DNA of 29,079 bases, from IMG/VR virus record IMGVR_UViG_3300021956_000059, positions 1-29,079 of that record; one strand, given 5' to 3'. The translations under genes and the position numbers were made by a program. Source of the DNA: a virus. Shown piece after piece: positions 7,423 through 13,935 of this stretch. The stretch's first letter is position 1, and the number at the start of each line of letters is the position of its first letter. Under the pieces are notes generated by a model that saw only the letters and a list, made by a program, of their open reading frames with translations, had not been told where the DNA came from and made no database searches.

Positions 7423-8178
7423 ATGTTTTCCGCAATGAAATTAGGAAAGCAGGAAACAAAACACGATGAACGTACCCTGAAATTAGGTGCGTTCGTGAAT
7501 CTCTCTAATCTGCCCCCAGCCCCGGATAGTGCAAATTGGGCCCCTCGTGTTGGTAACTTTCCCGTGTACCTGAATGATCAGATCGGGGATTGTGCCATTG
7601 CCGGTCCGGCCCACATGGTTCAAACATGGACCGCCAATGATGGGAAGGTGTTCACGCCAACCGATGCTCAGGTGGTTGCGGAGTATGAAAAGGTGGGTGG
7701 CTACCGCCCGGGAAATCCATCCACGGACAATGGGTGTGTGTTGTTGGATGTGTTACGGACGTGGCGGAATGTTGGATTTTTTGGGGGGCATCGCATTGGC
7801 GCGTTCGCCACGGTCGAGCCGTCCAACCTCCTGTTGACAAACACATCCATCTACCTGTTGGGTTGTTTGTGTATTGGCCTGGCTTTGCCGGTTGCGGCAC
7901 AAAGTATCGAAGTGTGGGATTTGCCCCGTGTGGGCCGCCGGTTGCCCAGTTGGGCTAAGGGTTCATGGGGTGGGCATTGTGTGGAAATTGTAGGCTACGC
8001 GCCGGGGTGGTACGACATTGTGACTTGGGGGAGGGTGATGCGAATGTCTGTTGATTTCTACCACGCCTATTGCGATGAGTCGTATTGTGCGATCTCGCGA
8101 GATTGGTTGGGACCGGACAATAAGGCCCCAAATGGATTTAATGCTGCTCAATTAACCGAAGCCCTTAAGGTGCTCTAA
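7423..8178 (+). CDS. Papain-like cysteine peptidase family protein
   Basis: 251 residues. NDQIGDCAIAG at about 51-61 resembles the papain-type oxyanion Gln and nucleophile Cys (Gln53, Cys57). SWGGHCVEIVGY at 181-192 supplies the catalytic His (His185), and VTWG at 200-203 matches the downstream Asn/Ser-Trp-Gly position. The middle holds a helical insert. This order of Q-C, then H, then W-G is that of C1-fold enzymes. I recall similar proteins in phages and bacteria, without a defined substrate. It could cut peptide cross-links in peptidoglycan (a lysin) or process a virion protein. No signal peptide is seen. ATG 7423 is preferred, or ATG 7435; an upstream GTG at 7336 would lie inside a hairpin. 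The stop overlaps the next ATG (TAATG). Confidence 0.7.
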   Translation: MFSAMKLGKQETKHDERTLKLGAFVNLSNLPPAPDSANWAPRVGNFPVYLNDQIGDCAIAGPAHMVQTWTANDGKVFTPTDAQVVAEYEKVGGYRPGNPSTDNGCVLLDVLRTWRNVGFFGGHRIGAFATVEPSNLLLTNTSIYLLGCLCIGLALPVAAQSIEVWDLPRVGRRLPSWAKGSWGGHCVEIVGYAPGWYDIVTWGRVMRMSVDFYHAYCDESYCAISRDWLGPDNKAPNGFNAAQLTEALKVL

Positions 8179-8342
8179 TGGCCCTGCTAGCGACGATGTG
8201 GTTCACGCAGGTACTCGTGCCGATAGTTTATCTTGTGTGCGTACTCCTTTTGATACTTACGGTATCAGAGTACCGGCAAAAGAAAAAGAGGACCTACCAT
8301 GCGAACCCTAGCACTAGCCCTCGTCATCGTTATTTTTTGTAG
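8178..8342 (+). CDS. 54-residue single-span membrane protein, holin-like
   Basis: A short frame starting at the ATG of a TAATG overlap with the peptidase gene. Residues 8-29 form one hydrophobic span (WFTQVLVPIVYLVCVLLLIL). A basic patch RQKKKR (about residues 33-38) follows, then a short Ser/Pro tail. One span followed by a positive tail is the shape of small phage holins and holin-like accessory proteins. The last 44 bases overlap the start of the peroxidase gene in another frame, and the peroxidase ribosome-binding site AGAGGA (8287-8292) lies inside it. Function is inferred only from size, topology and position after a possible lysin. The frame may also be a leader that tunes peroxidase translation. 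Confidence 0.55.
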   Translation: MALLATMWFTQVLVPIVYLVCVLLLILTVSEYRQKKKRTYHANPSTSPRHRYFL

Positions 8343-9360
8343 CGGTTCGGCATACTCCCAGGGGTTGCCACCCCAATTCGGGCCGCTTAACATCAAACCG
8401 ACGGCAAAAGAAATCGAGTTGGGGCGGATGTTGTTTTATGATCCCCGCCTCTCTGCCAATGGCCAAATATCCTGCAGCACATGCCACAACCCACAAAATG
8501 GATGGGGTGATGGGCGTGAGTTGGCAGTGGGGATTGCCGATGGGTTGGGTGTGCCGCAGGTGGGACGCCGCCACACCCCTCATATCATAAATGGGTCTTA
8601 TAGTCCGTTAATGTTTTGGGATGGCCGGGTGGTGGATGAAATTGCCCAGGCGCTATTGCCTATGAGTAACCCTATTGAGATGGGTCAGCAGACTGCCCAG
8701 GAAATTTCGGTGAGGTTAAATTTCATCGCCGGATACAATCGAGCATTTGTGGATGCATTTAATGGTGTGGATGTGACTACCCAACGGGCGGTCACGCCAG
8801 AACGTATGGCCCGTGTCTTGGCGGCATTCCAGTCCACTGTAGTGTCTTATGACTCTCCGGCGGACAGGCGATTTGCGGGTGACAAGAACGCCCTCACACC
8901 AGCGGAAGAAGTTGGTTTTCAGATATTTGTCGGTAATGTGCCCGGGCGCACCGGCAATCGTGCGCAATGTCTAGAATGTCACGCCCCACCATTCTACACG
9001 TCCCGGCTTGTGGCTAATAATGGAATGGAGTTTGCCGGCAAATGGGTGATGAATGATCGTGGCAGGCAAGAGTTTTCTCGCCTTGCTGTGGACTTGCGTA
9101 AATTCAAAATTCCCACGCTGCGAGAATTACCTCGCACCGCACCCTATAATCATGCTGGTAATTTTGCCGACATTCACCGTGTTGTGGTGCATTACTCTAC
9201 GGGCGGTAAGCGGTATGATGGGAAAATAGATCCTAATATCGATCGCCGTATACAACCCCTAGATCTTACTGATTCACAAATGAAGTATCTGGAGTTATTC
9301 CTAGAACGGCCCATGATGGGACGCTACTATCCAAATATAGAAGAACCGAGGCTTCCATGA
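8299..9360 (+). CDS. Di-haem c-type cytochrome peroxidase (MauG/CcpA family)
   Basis: 353 residues with a signal peptide (about residues 1-20, MRTLALALVIVIFC then AYS-Q), so exported. Two haem-binding CXXCH motifs are present: CSTCH at 59-63 and CLECH at 224-228. SNPIEMG at 123-129 supplies the Glu (127) used in catalysis by bacterial cytochrome c peroxidases, and KIPTLRELPRTAPYNHAG at 270-287 is the family C-terminal block. Tyr299 in HYSTGG sits where MauG-type enzymes have a Tyr haem ligand, so the protein may be nearer MauG than classical CcpA. Expected activity is periplasmic hydrogen peroxide reduction or related oxidation, needing host haem maturation. AGAGGA at 8287-8292 lies 6 bases upstream. 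The stop overlaps the next gene as ATGA. This is out of place in a phage late operon. Confidence 0.95.
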   Translation: MRTLALALVIVIFCSGSAYSQGLPPQFGPLNIKPTAKEIELGRMLFYDPRLSANGQISCSTCHNPQNGWGDGRELAVGIADGLGVPQVGRRHTPHIINGSYSPLMFWDGRVVDEIAQALLPMSNPIEMGQQTAQEISVRLNFIAGYNRAFVDAFNGVDVTTQRAVTPERMARVLAAFQSTVVSYDSPADRRFAGDKNALTPAEEVGFQIFVGNVPGRTGNRAQCLECHAPPFYTSRLVANNGMEFAGKWVMNDRGRQEFSRLAVDLRKFKIPTLRELPRTAPYNHAGNFADIHRVVVHYSTGGKRYDGKIDPNIDRRIQPLDLTDSQMKYLELFLERPMMGRYYPNIEEPRLP

Positions 9361-10232
9361 CCCGTGCGGCAAAAGCATCTACATCCACCACAACAATGAC
9401 AACTGTAAAAACCGGGGCAAAACACACAAGCGTTGCCGCATTCCTGGTAATTGTTTTTTCCTATCTATACAACTCGGGCCTTTTGCACAACATCACACGG
9501 CCACCATCCGCTTCGGCCATAACGGCAGATATCAAGGGTGGGCGTGTGCTGGCGCTCGGTGACACCGGTGTATACCGCGTGAAGGTTAATGGCGGCCTGG
9601 AGTATGGAAACCCTAAGTGGAGTGTCATTGCACCGCCTCAAGAAACCGGAGTGGAGGGTTCTATTAAGGCGGATAGCGATTTTAGGTATGCGGTGGCGGA
9701 GTTTACCCCTACGGTTGAGGGGGAGCACGTACTAACCGCCGCTATCCCCGGGCCGGGCATGACCGTAGCGGATGCGCAGTTTAGGATTAAGGTGGTGCCG
9801 GTAGAGTTCGATAACCACGACCCGGCACCCACACACAATGATCCGAATATGCCACCCCAGCCGGCACCCGTGCCATTGCCGGCCACGCCCACCGTGGCGG
9901 ATTATTTTAGGCAGGCTTTAGCGGACGTGCATTCGGATACCTATGCGGATGATGTGCGGGCGGTTGCAGGATATTTTCGTGCTACTAGCGGCCGGGCTGC
10001 AACCGGTTTACTTCAGCCACACGATGATGTTGTTGCTGAGATTATCAAAGCTGCCCAACTTGGCCTGGGAGAGGACCGATACCAGAACTGGGCCTTGTTT
10101 TTTTCTGAGGTGCAGGCTATAGTGAATGACTTACGAGATCAGGGCAAGATCACGGACGCTCCATCGGCAGCACCCATACTGGCCGAAATGGCGGAGATCC
10201 TTAGCCCAACGAAGAAGGTTCGACACCCCTAA
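9357..10232 (+). CDS. Membrane-anchored Ig-like protein
   Basis: 291 residues. A Thr-rich basic N-terminus (residues 1-22) precedes a hydrophobic span at about 24-46 (SVAAFLVIVFSYLYNSGLL), likely an N-in anchor. Residues about 53-142 look like an Ig/PKD-like beta domain (GDTGVYRVKVNGGLEYGNPKWSV ... EGEHVLTAAIPGPG). A Pro-rich linker (PPQPAPVPLPATP, about 163-175) leads to a helical C-terminal domain with DYFRQALADVHSD. Fold and topology suggest a periplasmic protein held in the inner membrane. The start ATG overlaps the peroxidase stop as ATGA, so both are probably made together. It could be a partner or membrane tether for the peroxidase. The function is not recognised. Confidence 0.7.
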   Translation: MTRAAKASTSTTTMTTVKTGAKHTSVAAFLVIVFSYLYNSGLLHNITRPPSASAITADIKGGRVLALGDTGVYRVKVNGGLEYGNPKWSVIAPPQETGVEGSIKADSDFRYAVAEFTPTVEGEHVLTAAIPGPGMTVADAQFRIKVVPVEFDNHDPAPTHNDPNMPPQPAPVPLPATPTVADYFRQALADVHSDTYADDVRAVAGYFRATSGRAATGLLQPHDDVVAEIIKAAQLGLGEDRYQNWALFFSEVQAIVNDLRDQGKITDAPSAAPILAEMAEILSPTKKVRHP

Positions 10233-10249
10233 TGTAAAAGGAGTTTCCC

Positions 10250-10783
10250 ATGAAGCGAGTGATTGTTTCGTTATGCTTGGCCCTTGTGGCCGTGACCATC
10301 CTTGGGGCATGCGCCTCGGAAGCGTGTGCCCAGCAGTGCAATGTGAATGCCAATGCCAACGCTCAATCCAGTGCGGCTGCATTGCAACAACAGGCCCTGT
10401 TGGCGAATTTGTTTAGCCAGAGCCTCAACAACACGCAGGCGGCCCGCAGTGCCACGGCCTCGGCCAATGCGGGTGCGGCGGTGCAACAGCAGGCTATTAA
10501 CCCGGCTACGTTGCAGGCGGCCCTACGTGCGTTAGCGGCGGCTCAACCTGTTCCGAGTGGTGCTGCGGCTACTGCATCTATCAACACCCCGCTACCCAAT
10601 CAGAGCCTTGCCGCGTTGCTTGGTGCGTTGAATACGCCCAATAACACGCTTGCGACTAGTGTGGGATGTAGTGGCGGGTCTTGCAGCCGCAGCCGAGCGG
10701 TGTCACGTGTGGGTGCCGTACTACGCCTGCCCGTGCGACCGGCGGTGCAGCGTAGCCGCGCGGTTAGCGTGGTCCGCACGTAG
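10250..10783 (+). CDS. Secreted Ala/Gln/Asn-rich protein, possible lipoprotein
   Basis: 177 residues. The N-terminus is a clear export signal (MKRVIVSLCLALVAVTILGAC). LGAC at 18-21 resembles a lipobox with Cys21; alternatively signal peptidase I could cut at ACA-QQ (after 27). The mature part is low complexity: Asn/Ala/Gln-rich (NVNANANAQSSAAALQQQAL), then GCSGGSCSRSR, then a basic Arg/Ser/Val tail ending RSRAVSVVRT. Such Arg/Ser-rich ends recur in Planctomycetota proteins, in my recollection. AAGGAG at 10238-10243 is 6 bases from ATG 10250. A terminator follows, so it ends the transcript of the envelope cassette. It may be a spanin-like or cell-surface protein; no function is recognised. Confidence 0.65.
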   Translation: MKRVIVSLCLALVAVTILGACASEACAQQCNVNANANAQSSAAALQQQALLANLFSQSLNNTQAARSATASANAGAAVQQQAINPATLQAALRALAAAQPVPSGAAATASINTPLPNQSLAALLGALNTPNNTLATSVGCSGGSCSRSRAVSRVGAVLRLPVRPAVQRSRAVSVVRT

Positions 10784-10840
10784 TAATCCAGGACGGAGCC
10801 TGGGCCTTTATGGCCTGGATGGGTACACGGAGGAACCTAT

Positions 10841-10884
10841 AAGGCGGTGTGTTGGCTAATCACCGACACACCGCCTTTGCTTTT
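10841..10884 (+). terminator. Intrinsic terminator after secreted protein gene
   Basis: AAGGCGGTGTGT at 10841-10852 pairs perfectly over 12 bases with ACACACCGCCTT at 10866-10877, loop of 13 bases, followed by TTTGCTTTT at about 10876-10884. This is the clearest factor-independent terminator in the window. It would end or attenuate transcription from the peptidase-peroxidase unit, just before the small membrane coiled-coil gene and 350 bases before the protease gene. Confidence 0.75.
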
Positions 10885-10903
10885 CTATGGAAGGGATGGG
10901 GTT

Positions 10904-11170
10904 ATGGAAGGGATGGAGCAGATGTCGGAGATTGCCAAACTAATCACCCAAATTGGCCTGGTGGGGGCGATTACGGTGGTGACGGTGTATTTTGGTAGCC
11001 GGCAACTCAATAAATTCTATGATGCGACGGCGGAGAGGGAGACCCGCATGGCAGCTCGCATAGAAAAACTTGAGGATGATTACAAGGACAAGCTTGTGGG
11101 TATTATCCAAGCCAATACGGCCGCCATGCAGGCAATGGCCACGTCTTTGGATCGGCACCGCACTGGCTAG
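10904..11170 (+). CDS. Small membrane protein with coiled-coil tail
   Basis: 88 residues from ATG 10904 (AAGGGATGGGG lies just before); ATGs at 10913 and 10922 are possible later starts. A hydrophobic span at about residues 11-28 (KLITQIGLVGAITVVTVYFG) is followed by a charged amphipathic helix (ERETRMAARIEKLEDDYKDK), probably coiled-coil, and then IIQANTAAMQAMATSLDRH. N-terminal membrane span plus coiled-coil is the layout of phage inner-membrane spanins and also of many unrelated small phage membrane proteins. It lies immediately after the terminator, so its transcription may start downstream of it or rely on read-through. Role unknown; a lysis function is only a possibility. Confidence 0.65.
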   Translation: MEGMEQMSEIAKLITQIGLVGAITVVTVYFGSRQLNKFYDATAERETRMAARIEKLEDDYKDKLVGIIQANTAAMQAMATSLDRHRTG

Positions 11171-11232
11171 TCCTGTTGCATGCCGGGGGCCCCTTCGGTA
11201 TATTGCTCTGAGCCATTAGTAAGGAATTCACT

Positions 11233-12858
11233 ATGCTAGTTCGAGTCATTGCCAATACCGTTGGCCCCGTGCGGACCGAAAAGCTCGAGGGCCGCGACCA
11301 TTGGGTTGCTCCAATGGTGATGCTTGTGGAGGGTGTGGTTTGCGGCAGCAACGGCCCGCTCTACTACCCCCGCAATGAACTCAATGCAAAACCATCCGCC
11401 TGGAATCACATGCCCATTGTGGTTTACCACCCGGAATATGACGGGCAACCAATTTCGGCGCGCAGCCCAGACATTCTTAATAAGATGAAGATTGGCGTTG
11501 TGTTAAATGCTGGTTGTAAGGTAGAAATTATCAATGGGATGGAATTGGCTAAGTTGACGGCAGAGGCATGGATCGATAAGGAGCGTGCAGGTAAAATCGA
11601 CCAGCGGGTGGTTAATGCCATCACTACGAATAATGCAATGGAAGTTTCTACCGGACTCTCCGCTCAATTTGGCCTAGGTGGCACTTGGAATGAGCGGCAA
11701 TACATCGCTACGGTTCAGAATATGGAACCGGACCACCTTGCTATCCTTCCGGACCAGGTAGGTGCGTGCAGCCTGGCCGATGGTGCTGGGTTGTTGGTCA
11801 ATCAGGAAGAGATTAAACGGAGCTTTGTGTATAATAGTGGGTGGACGCAGGCGAAACGGGATGCTACCCCATTAGCGGACTTTGGTGATCCAGATAAGCG
11901 GGCATACCCGGTTGAAACGCAGAAGGACCTTGAGGATGCCGCTCGCCTCATCGGCCATAGTGATCGGCCGGAATATGTGAAGAAGAGACTCATTGCTATT
12001 GCCAAACGGAAGAATCTTGCGTTACCGGCTAGCTGGGTCCAAAATGAACAGAGTTATAGTGCCCGTAGTGGGGCTGTACGGACGGCGGTTTATGATCAGT
12101 TTAATGGGGATGTGTACCTTGAGGATGTATATGAAGATTTCGCAATCATAGAAAAAGATGGGGGACTTTGGAAAGTCCCCTATACAATCGATGCGGGGGT
12201 TGCTACATTAGGCACCCAGCTCGATAGTGTTCTATTAGTATCAGAATACCGGACGGCCGACGGAACCTTTGTTGGGAACGCATCGACCGCCACGAAAAAT
12301 CGCAAGGAGGATAAACTCGTGGACAAGAAGAAAGTTATCGATGCCCTGATTGCCAATACGGCCAGTGGGTGGGTTGAGGCGGACCGTGAGTTGCTCATGG
12401 CCATGACCGAGCCTGCCCTGGAAAAGATCACGGCCAACGCCAAATCCGCCGCGCCGCCCAAGAAAGAAGAAGAACAGAAGCCGCCGGTCACTCCCCCGGT
12501 GACAAACGAAAAGAAGGGCTTCGACGATCTTCTCAAGGAAGCAGACCCCACCACGCGGGCCTCCATCGAGAATATGCGGCGGCTTTACGACCAACGCAAA
12601 ACTGCCCTGGTTGCGGCCATCATCGCAAACAAGGCCAACACGTTCACGGCTGATCAGTTGAACGCGAAGGATGTGGCAGAGTTGGAAGCCATTAACAACC
12701 TCGCCACCCCCACACAGGCCCCCACACAGGCCCCGGTTGGTGGACCGTTGTACATGGGCAGCTTTGGTGCCCCGCCCACCGTGGCTAACACCCAGGGCGT
12801 GGACGAGAAGCAGGATGCCCTGGTGGCTCCGGCCTGGGACGCCAAGATCAGCGGCTAG
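11233..12858 (+). CDS. Prohead protease fused to scaffold (DUF2213-like)
   Basis: 541 residues. Residues 1-190 match DUF2213-type prohead proteases: NHMPIVVYHPE (His66), AMEVSTGL (Ser139) and EPDHLAILPDQ (Asp167-His168) form a plausible His-Ser-acid set for a herpes-type serine protease. Residues about 216-268 carry a DUF6582-like segment (DFGDPDKRAYPVETQKDLED ... IAKRKNLALP). The rest is a charged helical scaffold with Pro/Lys/Gln-rich linkers (PPVTPPVTNEKK). The protease would clip scaffold and capsid during maturation. AAGGA at 11221-11225 lies 7 bases upstream. Nested inside is a second start for the scaffold part (see 12319). It lies directly before the decoration and capsid genes, as expected. 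Confidence 0.85.
   Translation: MLVRVIANTVGPVRTEKLEGRDHWVAPMVMLVEGVVCGSNGPLYYPRNELNAKPSAWNHMPIVVYHPEYDGQPISARSPDILNKMKIGVVLNAGCKVEIINGMELAKLTAEAWIDKERAGKIDQRVVNAITTNNAMEVSTGLSAQFGLGGTWNERQYIATVQNMEPDHLAILPDQVGACSLADGAGLLVNQEEIKRSFVYNSGWTQAKRDATPLADFGDPDKRAYPVETQKDLEDAARLIGHSDRPEYVKKRLIAIAKRKNLALPASWVQNEQSYSARSGAVRTAVYDQFNGDVYLEDVYEDFAIIEKDGGLWKVPYTIDAGVATLGTQLDSVLLVSEYRTADGTFVGNASTATKNRKEDKLVDKKKVIDALIANTASGWVEADRELLMAMTEPALEKITANAKSAAPPKKEEEQKPPVTPPVTNEKKGFDDLLKEADPTTRASIENMRRLYDQRKTALVAAIIANKANTFTADQLNAKDVAELEAINNLATPTQAPTQAPVGGPLYMGSFGAPPTVANTQGVDEKQDALVAPAWDAKISG
12319..12858 (+). CDS. Nested in-frame scaffold protein, from internal GTG start
   Basis: AAGGAGG at 12304-12310, a perfect Shine-Dalgarno, is 8 bases before GTG 12319, in frame with the protease gene. 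It would give a 179-residue protein containing only the scaffold part: helix MDKKKVIDALIANTASGWVE, a linker PPKKEEEQKPPVTPP, and a helix ADPTTRASIENMRRLYDQRK. The layout copies lambda, where scaffold Nu3 is made from an internal start in protease gene C. Codon choice also shifts here (more GCC, CTC, AAC, fewer TTA and CTA) toward that of the capsid genes, as expected for a highly made protein. The inference rests on the motif position, spacing, frame and domain boundary. Confidence 0.75.
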   Translation: MDKKKVIDALIANTASGWVEADRELLMAMTEPALEKITANAKSAAPPKKEEEQKPPVTPPVTNEKKGFDDLLKEADPTTRASIENMRRLYDQRKTALVAAIIANKANTFTADQLNAKDVAELEAINNLATPTQAPTQAPVGGPLYMGSFGAPPTVANTQGVDEKQDALVAPAWDAKISG

Positions 12859-12916
12859 TTGCCGTTGTTGGGGTTTTTGACACAAACAACATCATTATGA
12901 AATAAGGAACCTGACC

Positions 12917-13855
12917 ATGAGTTTGCAGCGGATTGCCCTGCGATGTGTTGGCCGGCAAGAAGAGGGTCTTGCCGGCGCGGCCGGCATCAAGCCGGGCCAT
13001 TTGGTTGAATTGGCCGGCACGGCTTCGGCCATCGGCACACCCTACTACCGGGCCCACAGTACCTACGGCGGCTCGGCCGAGAAGTTTTTTGTGGAAGAAG
13101 ATTCGTTGCAGGGTGGAACCATCCTCGACGCGTATGCGAGCGGTGCCCCAATGAAGTTGCGGCAAGCCATGCCGGGCGATTGGGTGTTGGGGCGTTTGCC
13201 GGCCTCGGCTTCGGCCGTTGTGTTGGGCGACAAGCTCATCTCCAATGGTACCGGAACGTTGGTGTTGCCAACCTCTGCCGGAACCCACACGCTTTACGCC
13301 AATACGGCCGCCTCCGCCGCCGTGAGCAACACGACCACGGAAACGGCCTTTGACAAATCGTATACCATCCCGGCCAACCTGCTGGTTGCCGGTGATGTGC
13401 TCACGATCAAGGGTCAGGTGATTGCCACCGCAACCAACAGCACCGACACACTCAACATCAAACTGAAGTTGGGCTCGACGGTGTTGGTTGCCTCCGCCGC
13501 TGTGGACGTTGCAAACAACGACGTGGTGTTTTTCGAGATCACCGTGCTGGTGCGGACTGCAGGTGCCTCGGGTACCTATGTTGCCGCCGGCCATTGTTCG
13601 ACCGTGGGTGCCGCCGGTACGGTGACCCAACGCGCCGCGTTTGTTGCCAGTACCGCCATTGACACCACCGCCACCAATGCCATCACCGTGACGGCGACGT
13701 GGTCGGCCGCCAGCAGCGGCGATAGTGTGCGGCTAGACGTGTTGGATGTTGAACGCTCGGCCGTTAGCCCCCGCTCGTTGCTGTGCGTGGCACAGGAATC
13801 GGTGGACAACAGTGCCGGCACGGACGAGGCTATGATCAAGGTGCGGGTGTTGTAA
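12917..13855 (+). CDS. Capsid decoration protein with inserted beta domain
   Basis: 312 residues. The N-terminal part (about 1-110; IKPGHLVELAGTAS, then KFFVEEDSLQGGTILDAY, then PGDWVLGRLPASASAVVLGD) resembles head decoration or capsid cement proteins (DUF2190-like), which contain Gly/Asp turns and bind the outside of the shell. Residues about 115-280 form a beta-rich insert (DTLNIKLKLGSTVLVASAAVD ... NAITVTATWSAA), similar to jelly-roll or coat-like virion domains. A C-terminal strand block (SLLCVAQESVDN ... MIKVRVL) returns to the decoration fold. The gene lies between protease/scaffold and capsid. AAGGA near 12904 lies about 9 bases before the ATG. The stop sits inside a hairpin. Confidence 0.75.
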   Translation: MSLQRIALRCVGRQEEGLAGAAGIKPGHLVELAGTASAIGTPYYRAHSTYGGSAEKFFVEEDSLQGGTILDAYASGAPMKLRQAMPGDWVLGRLPASASAVVLGDKLISNGTGTLVLPTSAGTHTLYANTAASAAVSNTTTETAFDKSYTIPANLLVAGDVLTIKGQVIATATNSTDTLNIKLKLGSTVLVASAAVDVANNDVVFFEITVLVRTAGASGTYVAAGHCSTVGAAGTVTQRAAFVASTAIDTTATNAITVTATWSAASSGDSVRLDVLDVERSAVSPRSLLCVAQESVDNSAGTDEAMIKVRVL

Positions 13856-13879
13856 CACCCGCACGGGGCAGTATTTTTC
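13841..13879 (+). terminator. Terminator-like hairpin overlapping stop codon
   Basis: GTGCGGGTGTT at 13841-13851 pairs with AACACCCGCAC at 13854-13864; in practice 9 pairs close on a 6-base loop TTGTAA. The hairpin covers the stop codon of the decoration gene. A T5 run lies at about 13875-13879, ten bases past the stem, so this is a weak or attenuating terminator, or an mRNA 3-prime protection element. It separates decoration protein from major capsid protein. Confidence 0.5.
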
Positions 13880-13935
13880 CTTTACTGAAACTCACACGGC
13901 GTGGACGCCAAAACCTGACTTAGGAGAGTACACGG

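Noticed and set aside
10250-11170. Classical two-gene spanin pair
   Set aside because: The putative lipoprotein has a basic Arg/Ser tail, not a proline-rich o-spanin body, and a strong terminator separates it from the coiled-coil gene. Kept only as a possibility.
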